This document shows positions 51,201 through 63,125 of a DNA stretch of 64,000 nt, one piece after another. Made by a program: the position numbers and the translations under genes. The DNA comes from Ooceraea biroi (taxonomy: Eukaryota; Arthropoda; Insecta; Hymenoptera; Formicidae). Below the pieces are notes generated by a model. That model ran no database searches. It was not told the DNA's origin and saw nothing but the letters and a program-made list of their open reading frames with translations. The first letter of the stretch is position 1; each line of letters begins with the position of its first letter. Where the stretch lies: assembly GCF_003672135.1 (NCBI RefSeq), contig NC_039512.1, positions 6,108,874-6,172,873 on the forward strand. Reading direction: 5' to 3'.

Positions 51201-51633
51201 TGGGGAATTCGATATAGATTTGTCGAAGACTAATCGGAAATTCTCCATTTCGTGGCCGTCGCAGCGCCCTTCGCAAAGTTACGAATCACAGTCTTTGAAC
51301 TCACCGACACCACTTCTGCTGGATTTGAACAGCCAGGACGATAATCAGAACGACAATCACAATTTAGAGTCTCTCCTGATCGGACAGTCCAGTGAGCAGG
51401 ACAGTTCCAGTCCTCTGCTGGATTCCAAGAGAACCTCGATCTTGAGGAAAACCTGGCTGCAAGGAAATTCTAACGATAGTGATAATCAGATTCACAGGTA
51501 CGTTAATCTTCAGCCGGGTATGTTGAAACTGGCTTGCGAACATAGAAACGGTAACGCTGGGAATATCCAGATGGAAGAGAGAACATCCATGCTGCCAGAG
51601 AAGAAAAGCACCGATAATGTATCAGTGCTTTGA
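45265..51633 (+). CDS. VKR: Venus kinase receptor: Venus flytrap ectodomain plus tyrosine kinase (complete coding sequence, 11 exons)
   Basis: The first exon begins at 45265 after an acceptor; the ATG is at 45280. Coding exons: 45280-45370, 45980-46205, 46968-47486, 47597-48509, 48712-48825, 48925-49320, 49504-49844, 49979-50503, 50577-50689, 50769-50976, 51057-51633; 1340 residues. Order: signal peptide (1-21); N-terminal ectodomain with several cysteines (about 30-390); Venus flytrap module (about 394-800, starting TLFVGGIFPMSG); one membrane helix (about 839-863); tyrosine kinase (about 905-1175). Kinase motifs are intact: GEGAFGTVYGG, VAVK, HRDIASRN, DFGMTR, insulin-receptor-like activation loop YENDYY, PVRWMSPE. 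The ~165-residue tail is rich in S, N and Q. VKRs are invertebrate receptors; bee VKR responds to L-arginine, and mosquito VKR mediates ovary ecdysteroidogenic hormone action on egg maturation. An upstream ATG at 45266 opens a 6-codon frame overlapping the start. The donor after exon 6 is atypical (GTTGGT). The exact ligand here is unknown. Confidence 0.95.
45266..45286 (+). promoter_or_regulatory. Short upstream ORF overlapping the receptor start codon
   Basis: ATG at 45266 reads six codons (M R R S R C) to a TGA at 45284-45286, overlapping the main ATG at 45280 in another frame. Overlapping upstream frames usually lower translation of the main frame, so this could restrain receptor output. 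It is only present if the mature mRNA uses the acceptor at 45,264. Confidence 0.5.
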
Positions 51634-53779
51634 GGAAACAAACGATTTTATGAAAAAATCGAAAACTAGTCAGGTGTGCCTCGAGACACGTGGTATTCAA
51701 TTAAAGAGAGATGACGCCCAAAGTCAACGTCAGAATCCACGGTAGAACGTCCCAGAACGAAGCAAGGAAGTTGACACGAATTATTTCCAAGCATTTGTCT
51801 TTATACATAAATGTAACCAAGATCAAACCAAAGACCTATATATCTCAAATCCAGAGACAATTAACTCTCTGGTATACGGCATTTCAATTAACTGGTCAAA
51901 TGTTCTCTGAATTCTTTTTACAGTGAAGAAACTCAGCTGGTTTAAATAATTGTAGTAGCTTCTACAATGGAAACTCTGACCACAGAATTCCTAATTTCCT
52001 GCGTTTTGGGATACGAGATGTCCCGAATTGATTGTCAAGTTCCGTCTCGAATTTAATAGTTCAACAACACTTATTAATATTCGTTTGAGAAAAAAAAAGA
52101 TAAAACTAAATTTAAATAATAAGAGTTTGCTAATGGCAAACATCTTTTTATGGGCACTTTAAGGCTTTAAATATCACGGCTGGCTGAATTGTAGCTTGTA
52201 AACTAAGCTATCATCAGCAGCTCAAAACAGAATTGTAAGATAGCCATCGTATAAAAAAGGTGACTCTGCTACTTCTTAGGAAAGAAGTACCAATCCAAAT
52301 ACTATGAAACTGCATGTAAAAATCGAGACAACTAGCTTTTTCGATAGCGAAATTTAATTTATGGGATACACTTTTGAGACTGACTGTCATTACGAAATTA
52401 AATCGCATCATCTGATACGTTGCAGCTATGGATGACCGACATTTTTTGTCATCACAGGCAAGTAGCCAAGATACAAAAGAGAACAGCTGTTTCCCGTAGA
52501 TTTCGCGACGAAGCGGAAAAGATGATCAACGTCGGTGCATCTTTCATTCAGCAGTTCTGTCGCCTTCTGCTCAATGCATCCTTAAGACTGACTCTCGAGA
52601 TAGAAGAGATCGTGTCGTTCTCTATCTCCCCTTTTCTTAAACTTTTGTTCTTAAACTCGCGGTTTGTTCGAGAAGAAGCTAGCGCATTTGAATAGATAAT
52701 CTGCTGTCCTACGGATGGCGACGTCCACGTAACCATGACACTTTCTTTCGCTCGTTACTCGTAAAAAATTCAGTAAACAATTTTCCCTTGCTTCATAATG
52801 CTTTTTCGCGAATGCGGCCGTGCGTTTTGTCGCGATCATACGTCGCCATCTCGTTCTCGTCCACATCACAGCAATTAGTAAGACTAATTATATACCAGCT
52901 GGCTGCATACTCGATCATAGATGCGAATATTTATTCATATGTAACGAGTGGATTTCTTGCGAAAGAGTTTTGTACGAAATGTTTCTCGTTAAGGGTCCAC
53001 TTAATAGCATTCTTGTACAAAGTAGTGTTGCCAGGTAACATAACACATCACATTTTGTATAAATAATCTCGCGTAAATCCTTGGCCCTTTCCGGCATCAG
53101 TTGACAGTTCCTTGAGAACCACTTTTTTTTATGTTCCTGCAATCTCGACATCGAGATAAGATATACCGCAATGTACGTAAAATATACGAGCTCCTTATCT
53201 TTGAAGTGGTAAATTATAAGAAATTTGTGAAACTTGAGCTTACATCCATACACACATACGCCGCTTTCAAGATAAGTGATCTGTATATAAAGCAAAACGT
53301 GCCATGCGTCAAGTAGCAAGTGCAAAGAAATGTGCAAATAACTATTACCACACCGAGTACAACGTGTAAAAATTGCTATTGTAGAGTTATAAAGAGCTGG
53401 AAAGGGTTCACTCTCAGCATCCGCTGTTCAAAATACGACTGAATAACTATACAACTAGAGCGTTCAATGGAAACATTTGCGTCGAAGACTCTGATAGAGA
53501 AGTATTTTTAATTTCCGATTCCAGTTCATAAACAGTTCACGTACGTCCGGCAGCGTTGCGAGTAACGACGTGTTTTCAATATTATATTATATACGTAGCA
53601 ATATTACACTACGTTTTTCACTAGGCAGTATACATGATATTCATTTGCAAAACATCACTCCCTATACAGCAATTCTACAAAAAGACTTATTTCACAATGA
53701 TTTTTTTAATACGTATGATTTGCGAAGCTCAAATAAAAGAGGTAGTAAACTACAAGTCTAAATAAATAGAATAAAGATT

Positions 53780-53782
<3 letters not shown>
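51634..53782. other. Region downstream of VKR, 3' UTR and spacer
   Basis: The VKR 3' UTR starts here, but I see no clear canonical AATAAA in the first 500 bp. Open frames on both strands to about 53,340 (the longest, 140 codons minus at 52,915-53,337) have no motifs and odd composition. No gene called. Confidence 0.4.

Positions 53783-53813
<31 letters not shown>
53783..53813. repeat. (AT)n microsatellite
   Basis: About 14 AT units with one interruption near the start, at the left edge of a very AT-rich desert. Confidence 0.9.
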
Positions 53814-53817
<4 letters not shown>

Positions 53818-55072
53818 TAATGCAGGAGATGTGTTAAGAATTAAAAAAAATTATTTATTTTTAAATATTTTGTTATTTTAATTTTTTTATATTATATAAT
53901 AGGATAGTGGCTTTTTCTCTAATATATGGATAATAATAGTTCGAGTTCATAACATTTATATAGAACTATATATTTTAAAGAAATAGGTATTACGCCAGAA
54001 TCGCACACACGTGCATTACAATGATCACAATGAAAATTAGTTTTTCTTCTTACATAGAAATAATTTATTTTTTATTATCCATTTAATCGAGGAACAATAT
54101 TTTCGCGTTGCGTCGCGATCTCCTTCGGCAGATATAGACTATAGATTCGCGAAAAGAATATTTACATACATTTGTACATATTGCGGCATATTGTTAATAA
54201 AATCTTTTTAGTAGTAAAATTAACTTTGTAAAAATAATCTCGGCGATTTTACCAGATATACGCGGTTATTCCCAGAATACATATAAGATCCTTGAATTTA
54301 CTCGCTACGTATATATTTTAGTGTTATTTATTATTAAATTATACAATGTAATTATGTAATCTGCGACAAAGAATATTCGCAGCGTACGTTCCTTGAGCGC
54401 ATATTTATTGTGCTTTTTTCTGGAATTAAATAATATTAATGATTGTCTCTGAACTTTTTTCTTATTTATATAACCACTTGTCTCTATATATATTAAAAAT
54501 TATTTAAATATTGGTATTTAAGTTGTTATTGTTATAATCATATATTTAATTTTATTCTTATTTCTCTTATATATAATAAAAAATATATTTTATGTATTAT
54601 GAGATATAAGTACATCCTATTTTTATGCATTATTTCGTTATAGATTTGAGTATACGTATATTCAGATTTGTTTCAAATTATTTGAAAGGTTGACATTGAC
54701 AATTGAAATGTTTTATAAGTTTAGTTACGATTTTATATAAATACAAAAAATCTATAAAAACAAAAACTTTATGACGAATAAAGACTTACTTCATGTACCA
54801 AACAAATATATATAGTTGTATTCTTTATACGTATCTTTTCAAGATCCAGAATAATTGTATTTTTCACTTCCAAAGTAACAGTATACTAATCGTTTTAACT
54901 ATAATATTAATAACAAAACAATTTTCTCAATAAATAATGTTTCTCAAGAAACAATTTGATAATTAATAAAATCAAGTAAATATACATAAAATATATACAT
55001 AAAAATATATATAAAAAAGTTTAAAAATAAAAATGCGTGGGTATATATATTAACTAATTTTACCAAAATCAT
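53814..55072. other. Very AT-rich desert, possible long 3' UTR of a minus-strand gene
   Basis: About 1.25 kb of A/T runs with no open frame of note. It lies directly downstream (on the minus strand) of the coding-like patch at 55,073-55,163, and a long AT-rich 3' UTR is a reasonable reading. Several TTTATT/TTTATA motifs could serve as minus-strand polyadenylation signals. Confidence 0.35.
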
Positions 55073-55163
55073 TTATGAAATATCATCAGTAGTTAAAATG
55101 GTTCCAAGAGCAGCTTGGAGACAGTCTATATCTCCTCCGGTAGCTTGCGCCACCATGTCCATT
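55073..55163 (-). CDS. Candidate last coding exon or mini-ORF in an AT-rich desert
   Basis: On the minus strand a 29-residue stretch MDMVAQATGGDIDCLQAA, then LGTILTTDDIS and TAA, stands out from the AT-rich DNA around it by its much higher G+C and non-random third positions. It is preceded by AG (ACAAG|A) with a poor pyrimidine tract, so it could be the 3'-terminal exon of a gene whose other exons lie far right, or a short ORF with its own ATG in good context (AAGAATGG). I do not recognise the peptide. The sharp compositional island is the only evidence that it is coding. Confidence 0.45.
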
Positions 55164-56278
55164 CTTGTATTAAATTTATATATTACATTGCATATACTTA
55201 TATAATCTTTTAATATTATTAAAGAATTTAATAATTTTCCATAATTAACGATTTCTTATGTGATAGACAATTTTTCTAAAACGGCTTAAAAATGATTTTT
55301 TTCATTAAAAATCACTTTAATGTTTTACTTTTTCCTAATTTATTGCTTCTGTCTCTATGAATGGTTTATGAAGAATAATTAATAATTATATCTTTTGTAA
55401 TACATTTCCATATTCCTGAACTTCTTTGCACATTAGGCAATTCGCAATTCGCGAAGTGCATGTGCGCGCCCGGTATTCCAGACTCGCGTGCACTATAATA
55501 TCTCCATTGTCGGCTGTTTATTTAGCGGCGGACTGAAAAAAAAGATCGATATACTCGAGAAAGCTCTGCGACGGTGTACACAGTAAGTCTTCCTTCACGA
55601 CACCTCCGGCGCGATATGCGGGTATTCGCGGCCAAATACCGCAGATATTCACGATAATAACGGCAACTTGATCTCTCCGCGCAGCCACCCGTACACGTGT
55701 TGCGCGCAGCAGACGCATACGCGCACGCACACACTCGCTCCAAATGATCAAACATCGTTCGGCCAGGCTATTGTTTACGCGTACTTCGCTGGCTCCTCTA
55801 ACAGCTTCTCTAAGCTGGAATAGATGAAGATAACATCGTGCGCGCTGGCGAACGGAGGCCGCGGGGGGTCCGCCCGCTCTCTCGCAACAGGTCCTCGTAG
55901 TATGTTCTTACCTGTTCCGACTGTTCTCAGGAGCTCGGTCATTATAATGTTAAACGATTTGGCAGAGGTCTGCGTTAAGGTGCCGACTCTTGCCTCAACG
56001 CGGGCATCTTTCTTTGATACGGCGCGCAGAAGCGATTCGTTTGTTGCTACTATATGGTATCGTGTTTTTTAAGATACAACGTTTGGACTGATGCTCTCGA
56101 CAGATTCTGAAAAAGTTTGAAGAGAGCCGAACAAGCTCTTTACATGACTTTCCTCAAAAAGATTTTACTTATCAAGATTAACTATGTTGTAAACATTAAA
56201 TTGAAAAAATAAGGATTCTTACAATTTACACAACTCGTGAGATAGGATAAATATTGATGCAGTAAGGCGAGGCATATA
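55164..56278. other. Spacer, AT-rich then CpG-rich
   Basis: AT-rich to about 55,430, then a GC-rich block at 55,430-56,060 with overlapping frames on both strands (77-codon minus frames in two phases at 55,518-55,755; 82-codon plus frame at 55,824). No motif allows a gene call. Confidence 0.35.
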
Positions 56279-57268
56279 CAGGGTGAGGCACCTAAGACAG
56301 GCCACCTGAATATCTCGGCTGTTATTGGTGATAGAAAAAAATGTGTCAGACCAAACTTGCATGGTTTCGGGGGACACATAATTTGTTCTAAATAATTTTT
56401 TATTAGGTGGACGCGTAGAGGTTATATGAAGGTCAACTTCGTTTTTTTAAATGGTATAATATGTTTCTTTACGTACCATCTAGTAGAGCGTTTGAAGATG
56501 CGCACATTGATCTACGGGTCAAAATCATTCAAGGTCACTGAAGGCTAAAATTTCTAAGTGCTAGAACTTTTTCATTTCTGAGTTTACGGTATTTTCAATA
56601 ACAGAGAACTCTAGGTAATATAAAAAATATAGATATCAACAACTCAGAACTTCTCGGAAAAGAAAAAATGTCTAAGGGCTAGAACTTTTTCATTTCTGAA
56701 TTTACGGTATTTTCAATAGCAGAGAACTCTAGGCAATATAAAAAATAATGATAACAACAACTCAGAACTTCGCGGAAAAAGAAAAAATTTCTAAGGGCTA
56801 GAACTTTTTCATTTCCGAATTTACGGTATTTTCAATAGCAGAGAACTCTAGGCAATATAAAAAATAATGATAACAACAACTCAGAACTTCTCGGAAAAAA
56901 AAATTTCTAACGGCTAGAACTTTTTCATTTCTGAGTTTACAGTATTTTTAATAGCAGAGAACTCTAGGCAATATAAAATAAATTATTTTCCCTTGCAGTT
57001 GGCCTTCAGTGACCTTGAATGATTTTGACCCGTAGATCAATGTGCGCATCTTCAAACGCTCTACTAGATGGTACGTAAAAAAACATATCATACCATTTAA
57101 AAAAACGAAGTTGACCTTCATATGACCTCTACGCGTCCACCTAATAAAAAATTATTTAGAACAAATTATGTGTCCCTCGAAACCATGCAAGTTTGGTCTG
57201 ACACATTTTTTTCTATCACCAATAACAGCCGAGATATTCAGGTGGCCTGTTTTAGGTGCCTCACCCTG
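56279..57268. mobile_element. 990-bp inverted-repeat element with TA target duplication
   Basis: The ends are inverted CAGGGTGAGGCACCTAA and are flanked by TA on both sides (56,277-56,278; 57,269-57,270), the target duplication of Tc1/mariner-type elements. The terminal inverted repeats are long: 56,279-56,546 and about 57,003-57,268, roughly 267 bp with only a handful of mismatches. The centre (56,548-56,985) is a tandem array of a ~118-bp unit. No transposase is encoded, so it is a non-autonomous element mobilised in trans. The 96-codon plus frame starting at 57,122 merely reads through the right arm into flanking DNA. Confidence 0.9.
56548..56985. repeat. Minisatellite, four ~118-bp units inside the TA element
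   Basis: The landmark CTAGAACTTTTTCATTTC recurs (one C/T-type change allowed) at 56,561, 56,679, 56,798 and 56,914, giving periods of 118, 119 and 116 bp; the last unit is truncated near 56,985. Units differ by a few substitutions, and units 2 and 3 are the most alike. Confidence 0.9.
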
Positions 57269-57270
57269 TA

Positions 57271-60200
57271 TGTGATGATGGGAAATCACGGAAGACATAT
57301 CAGTGCATACATATACACGTATGCTTTACAACACGTATCGATCATCGAGCATCGATTTTTCGTTTTTCTTTTTCCTGCCAAAGGAGAAAATCACGCGCCG
57401 GCATATACGTAACGTACGTGGTCTGTTCTTATGTAAGAACGTGCGGGCGTTCATAGTTATCTGATTGTTCTCCGTGGAACTGACCAGAAGTCGATTCCTC
57501 GAGAGTTACGCGATCGGCACGATGAAACTGTACCGTGGAAGATGATAGAGCGGAAGAAATCAAACCGCCACACGAAGGGACACCCGCTACTAGTCTTCTC
57601 GCTTAATCTTCTTACTCTCCCCGCGCGAGGAACGGAATAAATTTCTCGCTCTAGTCCGCTTTACTCCTCGCGTGTTAAATAAATTAGAAACGAATCGCCA
57701 ATTAATCTAACACTGTGTGCGACCACTCCCTGTATCGGAGCCGATTTTCACCGGTGCCGCAGTGCTCTTTAGCCGGTCGTAAATCAAATCGAAAGCCACC
57801 GAAGCCCGCTTTCTTCTGCGAGCGCTCGCTCGCTCGCGGGCAATGCGTTTGATCAAAGCCAACGCGGAGATCGGTAACATCATTATTATCGGCGCGTTGC
57901 GCCGATATCGCGCGATCGCGCGCGATTTCCTACAAGCTTAATTGACATCGCCGTTGCCGAATGGGGTTATTCGGCGAACTCGTGCGAAACGCACGAGGAA
58001 CGGGACTGTGCGCGCGCGTTACGCAACACACGAAATTAATAACGGAAAGTCGAGGTGCACTTGTGGCATATTTTCTGAAGGTATCGTATAACCGAGAGTA
58101 GAGTAAGGGTAGCGAGGAGAATTCTTTCCCAACCTTACAAACTTAAACGCGATACAGTCATAGACCGCTCAATGCACCGACGAGCGCTTATATTGCTCGA
58201 ACAACGTTCTGAATATGAATCGACGGCGAAGAGGGAACCAGTTTGCTCATCGACTCTTATGTCGATGTCGATGCACATTAATGTTATTATCATAGTCGTT
58301 AGAGCGCGAGCGGACTTCGCACTTTTTTCGATTTTTATAGGGTCCTTACAGCGCTCCACGTTAGTTTAGCAACGCATAAAATCGCGAAGGGATCGTTGAA
58401 TCCTGCGCAAGTGGGAGTGTCCGGCATTCGCATAGCAGGTTGCACCGCATCGGAAACGGTCCAAGGTTGGTTTTATGGGATTTAGATGGGAGGGAGTTCT
58501 GCCGATCCGCGAAATTTTATATGGATGTATAAATAACGTTCGAGAAAGGCCGGAGGGAAACTATTTCGCGAGAGTTACAGAACCGATCGTGTTGAATATT
58601 GGGAATGGCAATGCGACGTAAGTATTGGTAATGATGGCGAATAATATTGGACGGGATCAAATCAGATCAATATAAAACATATTTTTGAAAAAGAATATGT
58701 CTGTGAAACATATTTTGAGCGGACGAAGAAAGATCGAGTCTTTTACTTCAAATTTTGCCCGTAATATTCGTCACGCTTTTATGTCGCAAGAATAGTAAAA
58801 GTAAACCGTGATTGTTTATTTAACTAGAAGGCGGCTGAAACATTCACACGTGAATACAATGCGTCGTTCCGCCTTCCGCCACGAGATACACCGTATCTAA
58901 TGCAAGATGTCTAAAAGACTTCGACGTTTCCTCGAAGGAGCGTACTGCGCGCGTTTCTTATATCATCTCGGACACTAACGAAGATATAGGATGTCGCTTG
59001 GCGGACAGATAACCGCACTGTGCTAGGTCTAAAGTGTCCCTCGTCTAGAGATTGGCCGGGATATTGCGTTACGTTAATTACACGCAATATCGGTCGCCGT
59101 ATATTAAATCCTGGCGCTGTTGCAACGGGACGCTGGACAACAAAACTGTTTTTTTTCTGTCACAGATATTATATCGGGTAAACCATATTATTATGTATAC
59201 ATAGAAATATTTATAAATTTATAACTTAATCTTTTCTTATTTTATTGTTAGTTGCATATCATACAGATTACTTGTTATAATTCTTTGTTATATGTATCTA
59301 ATGTATTTTAAGGGACTGATTTGATGAGATCACGTTATACGAGGATCTACTGTATGTAGATCGAGATTAAAATTAATAGAGAAATTCTGATTGCATTTTT
59401 CGATTCACCATGAAAAGGAATCATACATGATCATGTTTAGCAGCATAATGAGAGCAGCCGCTGGAAATCGACGGGCGTTGAAGGATCGCCCCGGTAGAAC
59501 TGGATAAATCTCAATACAAAGTCAATTACGACTGGCAGCTACGATTGCGCCGGTGGGCGTGAATGGCTCGCGCGAGTCATTTGCATCGTATGCGCCGATA
59601 TCGAGGTGATTTACAAATTCCAGCTGGCTTGGTGTAGCCTAGTGACTGACAGTTCGCGCCGTGGATTGTTTATTTACACCGCAGATGCAGACAAGAGTGT
59701 TCACGAAGTATTCATGCTGAAGTCCGGTTAACTAATCTTGAGTTAACGTGAATACAAAGGGAAGTGTTACAACCGCATTGCCTTGGAATTTAGCAAAAGC
59801 TATGCATGCTCAGTTCTTTCCGACTCATTTATGTGAAAAGTTTAAAATAACAAAACTTTGTTGTGATCGACTTAGTTGAAGTTCAAAAAATTTTGGACAT
59901 TTTTAGTTTGTACGAAATGTAGATGAAATGTTAATGTAAATGGAATTATTTATCTTCCTTTTATGTTTTGTGAAACTATGATTATCGTTATTATATTTAT
60001 TATATATTACATATTTTTTAATAATCTATAACAAAGAAATTTTAATTACTGTAATTCACAAATTTAATTCAATTTATGAGAAAAGTTTCGGCAGTGACAG
60101 TAAATTAAATGAGTTATTTATAGTCCCTCTATGCAGATTATAATTCTATCTACCATTTAAACAGAGAAAGAAGCTCGAATTAATCAGACTTAATCAGCAT

Positions 60201-63125
60201 TGCAGCGACCGGAGCGGAGCGCACCTCGTAACAACGCCGGTCATTTCTCGTGCGAGCGCATTAACGAGCGATCGATCAGGAATTATTATGCGTCCAGGAA
60301 TTTTTCGCACGCGCGCATGATTTATTCCATGGACGATAGTCGGTCGGCGCTTTGTTACGGGCAACATTTAGCGCGCTTGATAGCGTCATTAATCCTTTCG
60401 GGTGTATTTGTAGTCGCGAGAAAAGTGTTAGATCGCGCGCGCGCGCGGGAATTGTGTTACGTGAGCGTTGCAACGAACAACCCGAGACAAACGTGCGCTG
60501 TCGGAGCGGCTTAACAAATTTGCACGGGTAGGCGCAGAAAAGCGACCTCCGCGAGAAGAGCGTGAACGTCGTAATGATGCATCCCGTGTCGTTTGTATCG
60601 CGGCCGCTCTGTGACTAATCGGGTCAAAGTAGCAGCAGGTCTTCTTATGAGCGTGTCGTCGCTCGGATTGCATCGCATTCGCGTCTCAATCTCACTTTGA
60701 GCCTTTGGGACTTCGAATAGGGCAAATATGCGTATTGCAAATTTCTTCGTTTATTGGAATCGCATGCAATTTATATTGTCACGATGAACGATGCGTCGTG
60801 AGCAAAACAGTCTCACGATTTCCTGTTCGACCTTTTGGCACTAAAAACCGTTCTACATCGTGAGCACGCCCATAGTCACTAATGCTAACAATTGAGACGT
60901 GTTATAAAAAGTAGAGAAGAAATAATCAACGAATACTCTGCAAATAAGACACAAAACTTCAACTGGGCAATGGATATTTTAATTTACAATCGACATCATT
61001 GACATTTTCCTTTCACATCTTTTCCGGTATGCTAATTAGATGTACTTTTATATTGTGAATACAAAAGCCAGAATTGTGGCGTCAAGTATTTGCCATAAAA
61101 AGTATATGATCATTCAAGTTAAAAAATTCACTACCTACATCCACTTGTCTCTTCAAATATCATATCAGAGTGCTCGTTTAAGCAAATCCGCTGTCAAGTA
61201 ATGGTCTATTCGCGAGCGTGTCGCGAGTAAAACTGCTGTTATGGCTAATCACGTAGTTTTACAGCCTCTGCCGTTTTTCCGGCGTTTTGCCCGCTCCGGA
61301 GAGACCGCGTGGGACGAAGCCGGTGCTTTCTCTTCCGCTCTCGCGTATCGACGAAGAGTGTAGCCGCGCTCTCGGCTAACGACCGATATAAACGGGAGAC
61401 AAAACTAATTAGCTGGGATTATTAGAGACAATATGGCAAATTGCGCTTACTCACGGGGTTCATGGGCCCGCGGGGACGCGCGCGCGCGTGATCGTGCACA
61501 GCGATAGGCAACACTCCGTCGGCACGATTTGACTCGTTAATTATGCCCGGCTTGCGATTACAAGATCACTTTAATTGCGATTGCGCAATCGGCGTCCCGA
61601 TCGATCCGCATATATATTTAGCCAAGACTCGCCGCGAACATCGCCCGAGGGAGTCTCTCTCGTGCACAATCCCACTGACCTGTTTTTCGTTTCGAGACGC
61701 ATCCAAGTACACGGTTGATCGAGATCCCAGTTGCGAGATCGTTTCGCTCGAGGTGCTAATTAACCCGCGCCGCGGGATTTTTTCGAAACTTCCGTGTCCT
61801 TCGAGGGTGGTCCGTGCCGTTGCGTCGACAGGTACATTAATAAATCTCCGAGCCCACTGTTTATTTCTTTTTAAGAGCACGATTTATAAGTGTGGTAGGT
61901 TACTGTGTTTTATAACTGACTGTGTCTAGTCGTTTTTGCATAACAGGGGATTATTATTGTGTCCAATGTAAGTACTATGAGATTCCGCTCGTAACCTCGC
62001 AATTTAAAAAAGATCAACATTTTGAAATGCTGACTTTATACATTTCCTTGTAATTTTCACGATATGTCTTCAAGAATAATATCGATATCTCTAAATAATA
62101 TAAATAATATAAATGAGATCTGTTCAATCTATATATAATATTTTGAAATACTTTGATTTTACTTTGATTTCAGATTTCACAAGCATGCATTTCACTGTTA
62201 GTGCATAAATCATGTGATTTATTGCACGCCAATAACTCTCAAGGTCTCGCGCAAAATTCCCGACGTAGGAGCGTAAAACATAAAGATCCCGTGTGCGAAA
62301 TAAATCAATTAACTCGCCGATTTTTGTCGATTCCGCAAGGCATATACGCGCGCCGATCGATCCGATCGAGTGCAGCGCGTGTACATCTGTCATCGCGTGC
62401 GCCGCAAATCATATTATGCGTATCGCGTTTCAATTTACGCTTATAAGATCATGTAGCACAATCGTGGCGGCGTCGACAATCGCCACCGTCGCTAATACGT
62501 CGCTCCACTAGCTCAAATAAGTCAGAATGACCTCTCTTACCGATGCAGGGACCCAGCGCCGAGTTGGATCATGTGTCCGTCATCCACCCACGCCCATCGA
62601 TCGTCAATAGATCACACCTGATTAAGGCTGCCGAGCTTGTTAAATCCTGAAATGTGTTATGTCATTATTATTCGCACGCGTTGACATTGCGCGTGGATAA
62701 AAAGAACCTCACAAAGGTAAAAAATTCGTGCCCGAATCGGCATTAAAACGTACTATTCTACCTATAAGAGACATAAAATCATTTGCGAGTCATCATTCAA
62801 TCATCAAGATACAAAATACAGTACTTTATCTTGATACTGCAGTAGATATTTTTTTAAAATCATTCTTTCAATATGCGCTGCAACATAGTGCAATAACATC
62901 TCCCAAATCATGGTGTTCGTAATTATTATTGTTGATTATTGCATGTAATTAAATGAATTGAAACCATGAGTCATGAATTTCATCTGCATGAACATCTAAT
63001 GCGTATATCAGCCTTGACATTAAATCCAAAGCTGACTCACGTGTAACACGAGACACGTTGGTAGCATATGTCGACGCCCAAATTCATCTCCCGAGTAGAA
63101 ATTCAGCGTAGACACTCAGCGTTGA
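57271..63125. other. Gene-free stretch with alternating GC-rich and AT-rich blocks
   Basis: CpG-dense blocks lie at about 57,400-58,620, 60,180-60,720 and 61,200-62,640, separated by AT-rich DNA. Frames up to 128 codons (plus, 61,543-61,929) and 104 codons (plus, 60,200-60,514) fall inside the GC-rich blocks, are shadowed by opposite-strand frames and match no family. Promoters or noncoding exons are possible, but none can be assigned. Confidence 0.35.

Noticed and set aside
52915..53337. 140-codon minus-strand frame downstream of VKR
   Set aside because: Length is notable, but composition and lack of any domain, signal or homologue I know argue for chance. No splice or promoter support.
57122..57412. 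96-codon plus-strand frame
   Set aside because: It is the right inverted repeat of the TA element read into flanking DNA.
61543..61929. 128-codon plus-strand frame
   Set aside because: It lies in a CpG-rich block and is overlapped by a 104-codon opposite frame; no motif or splice support.
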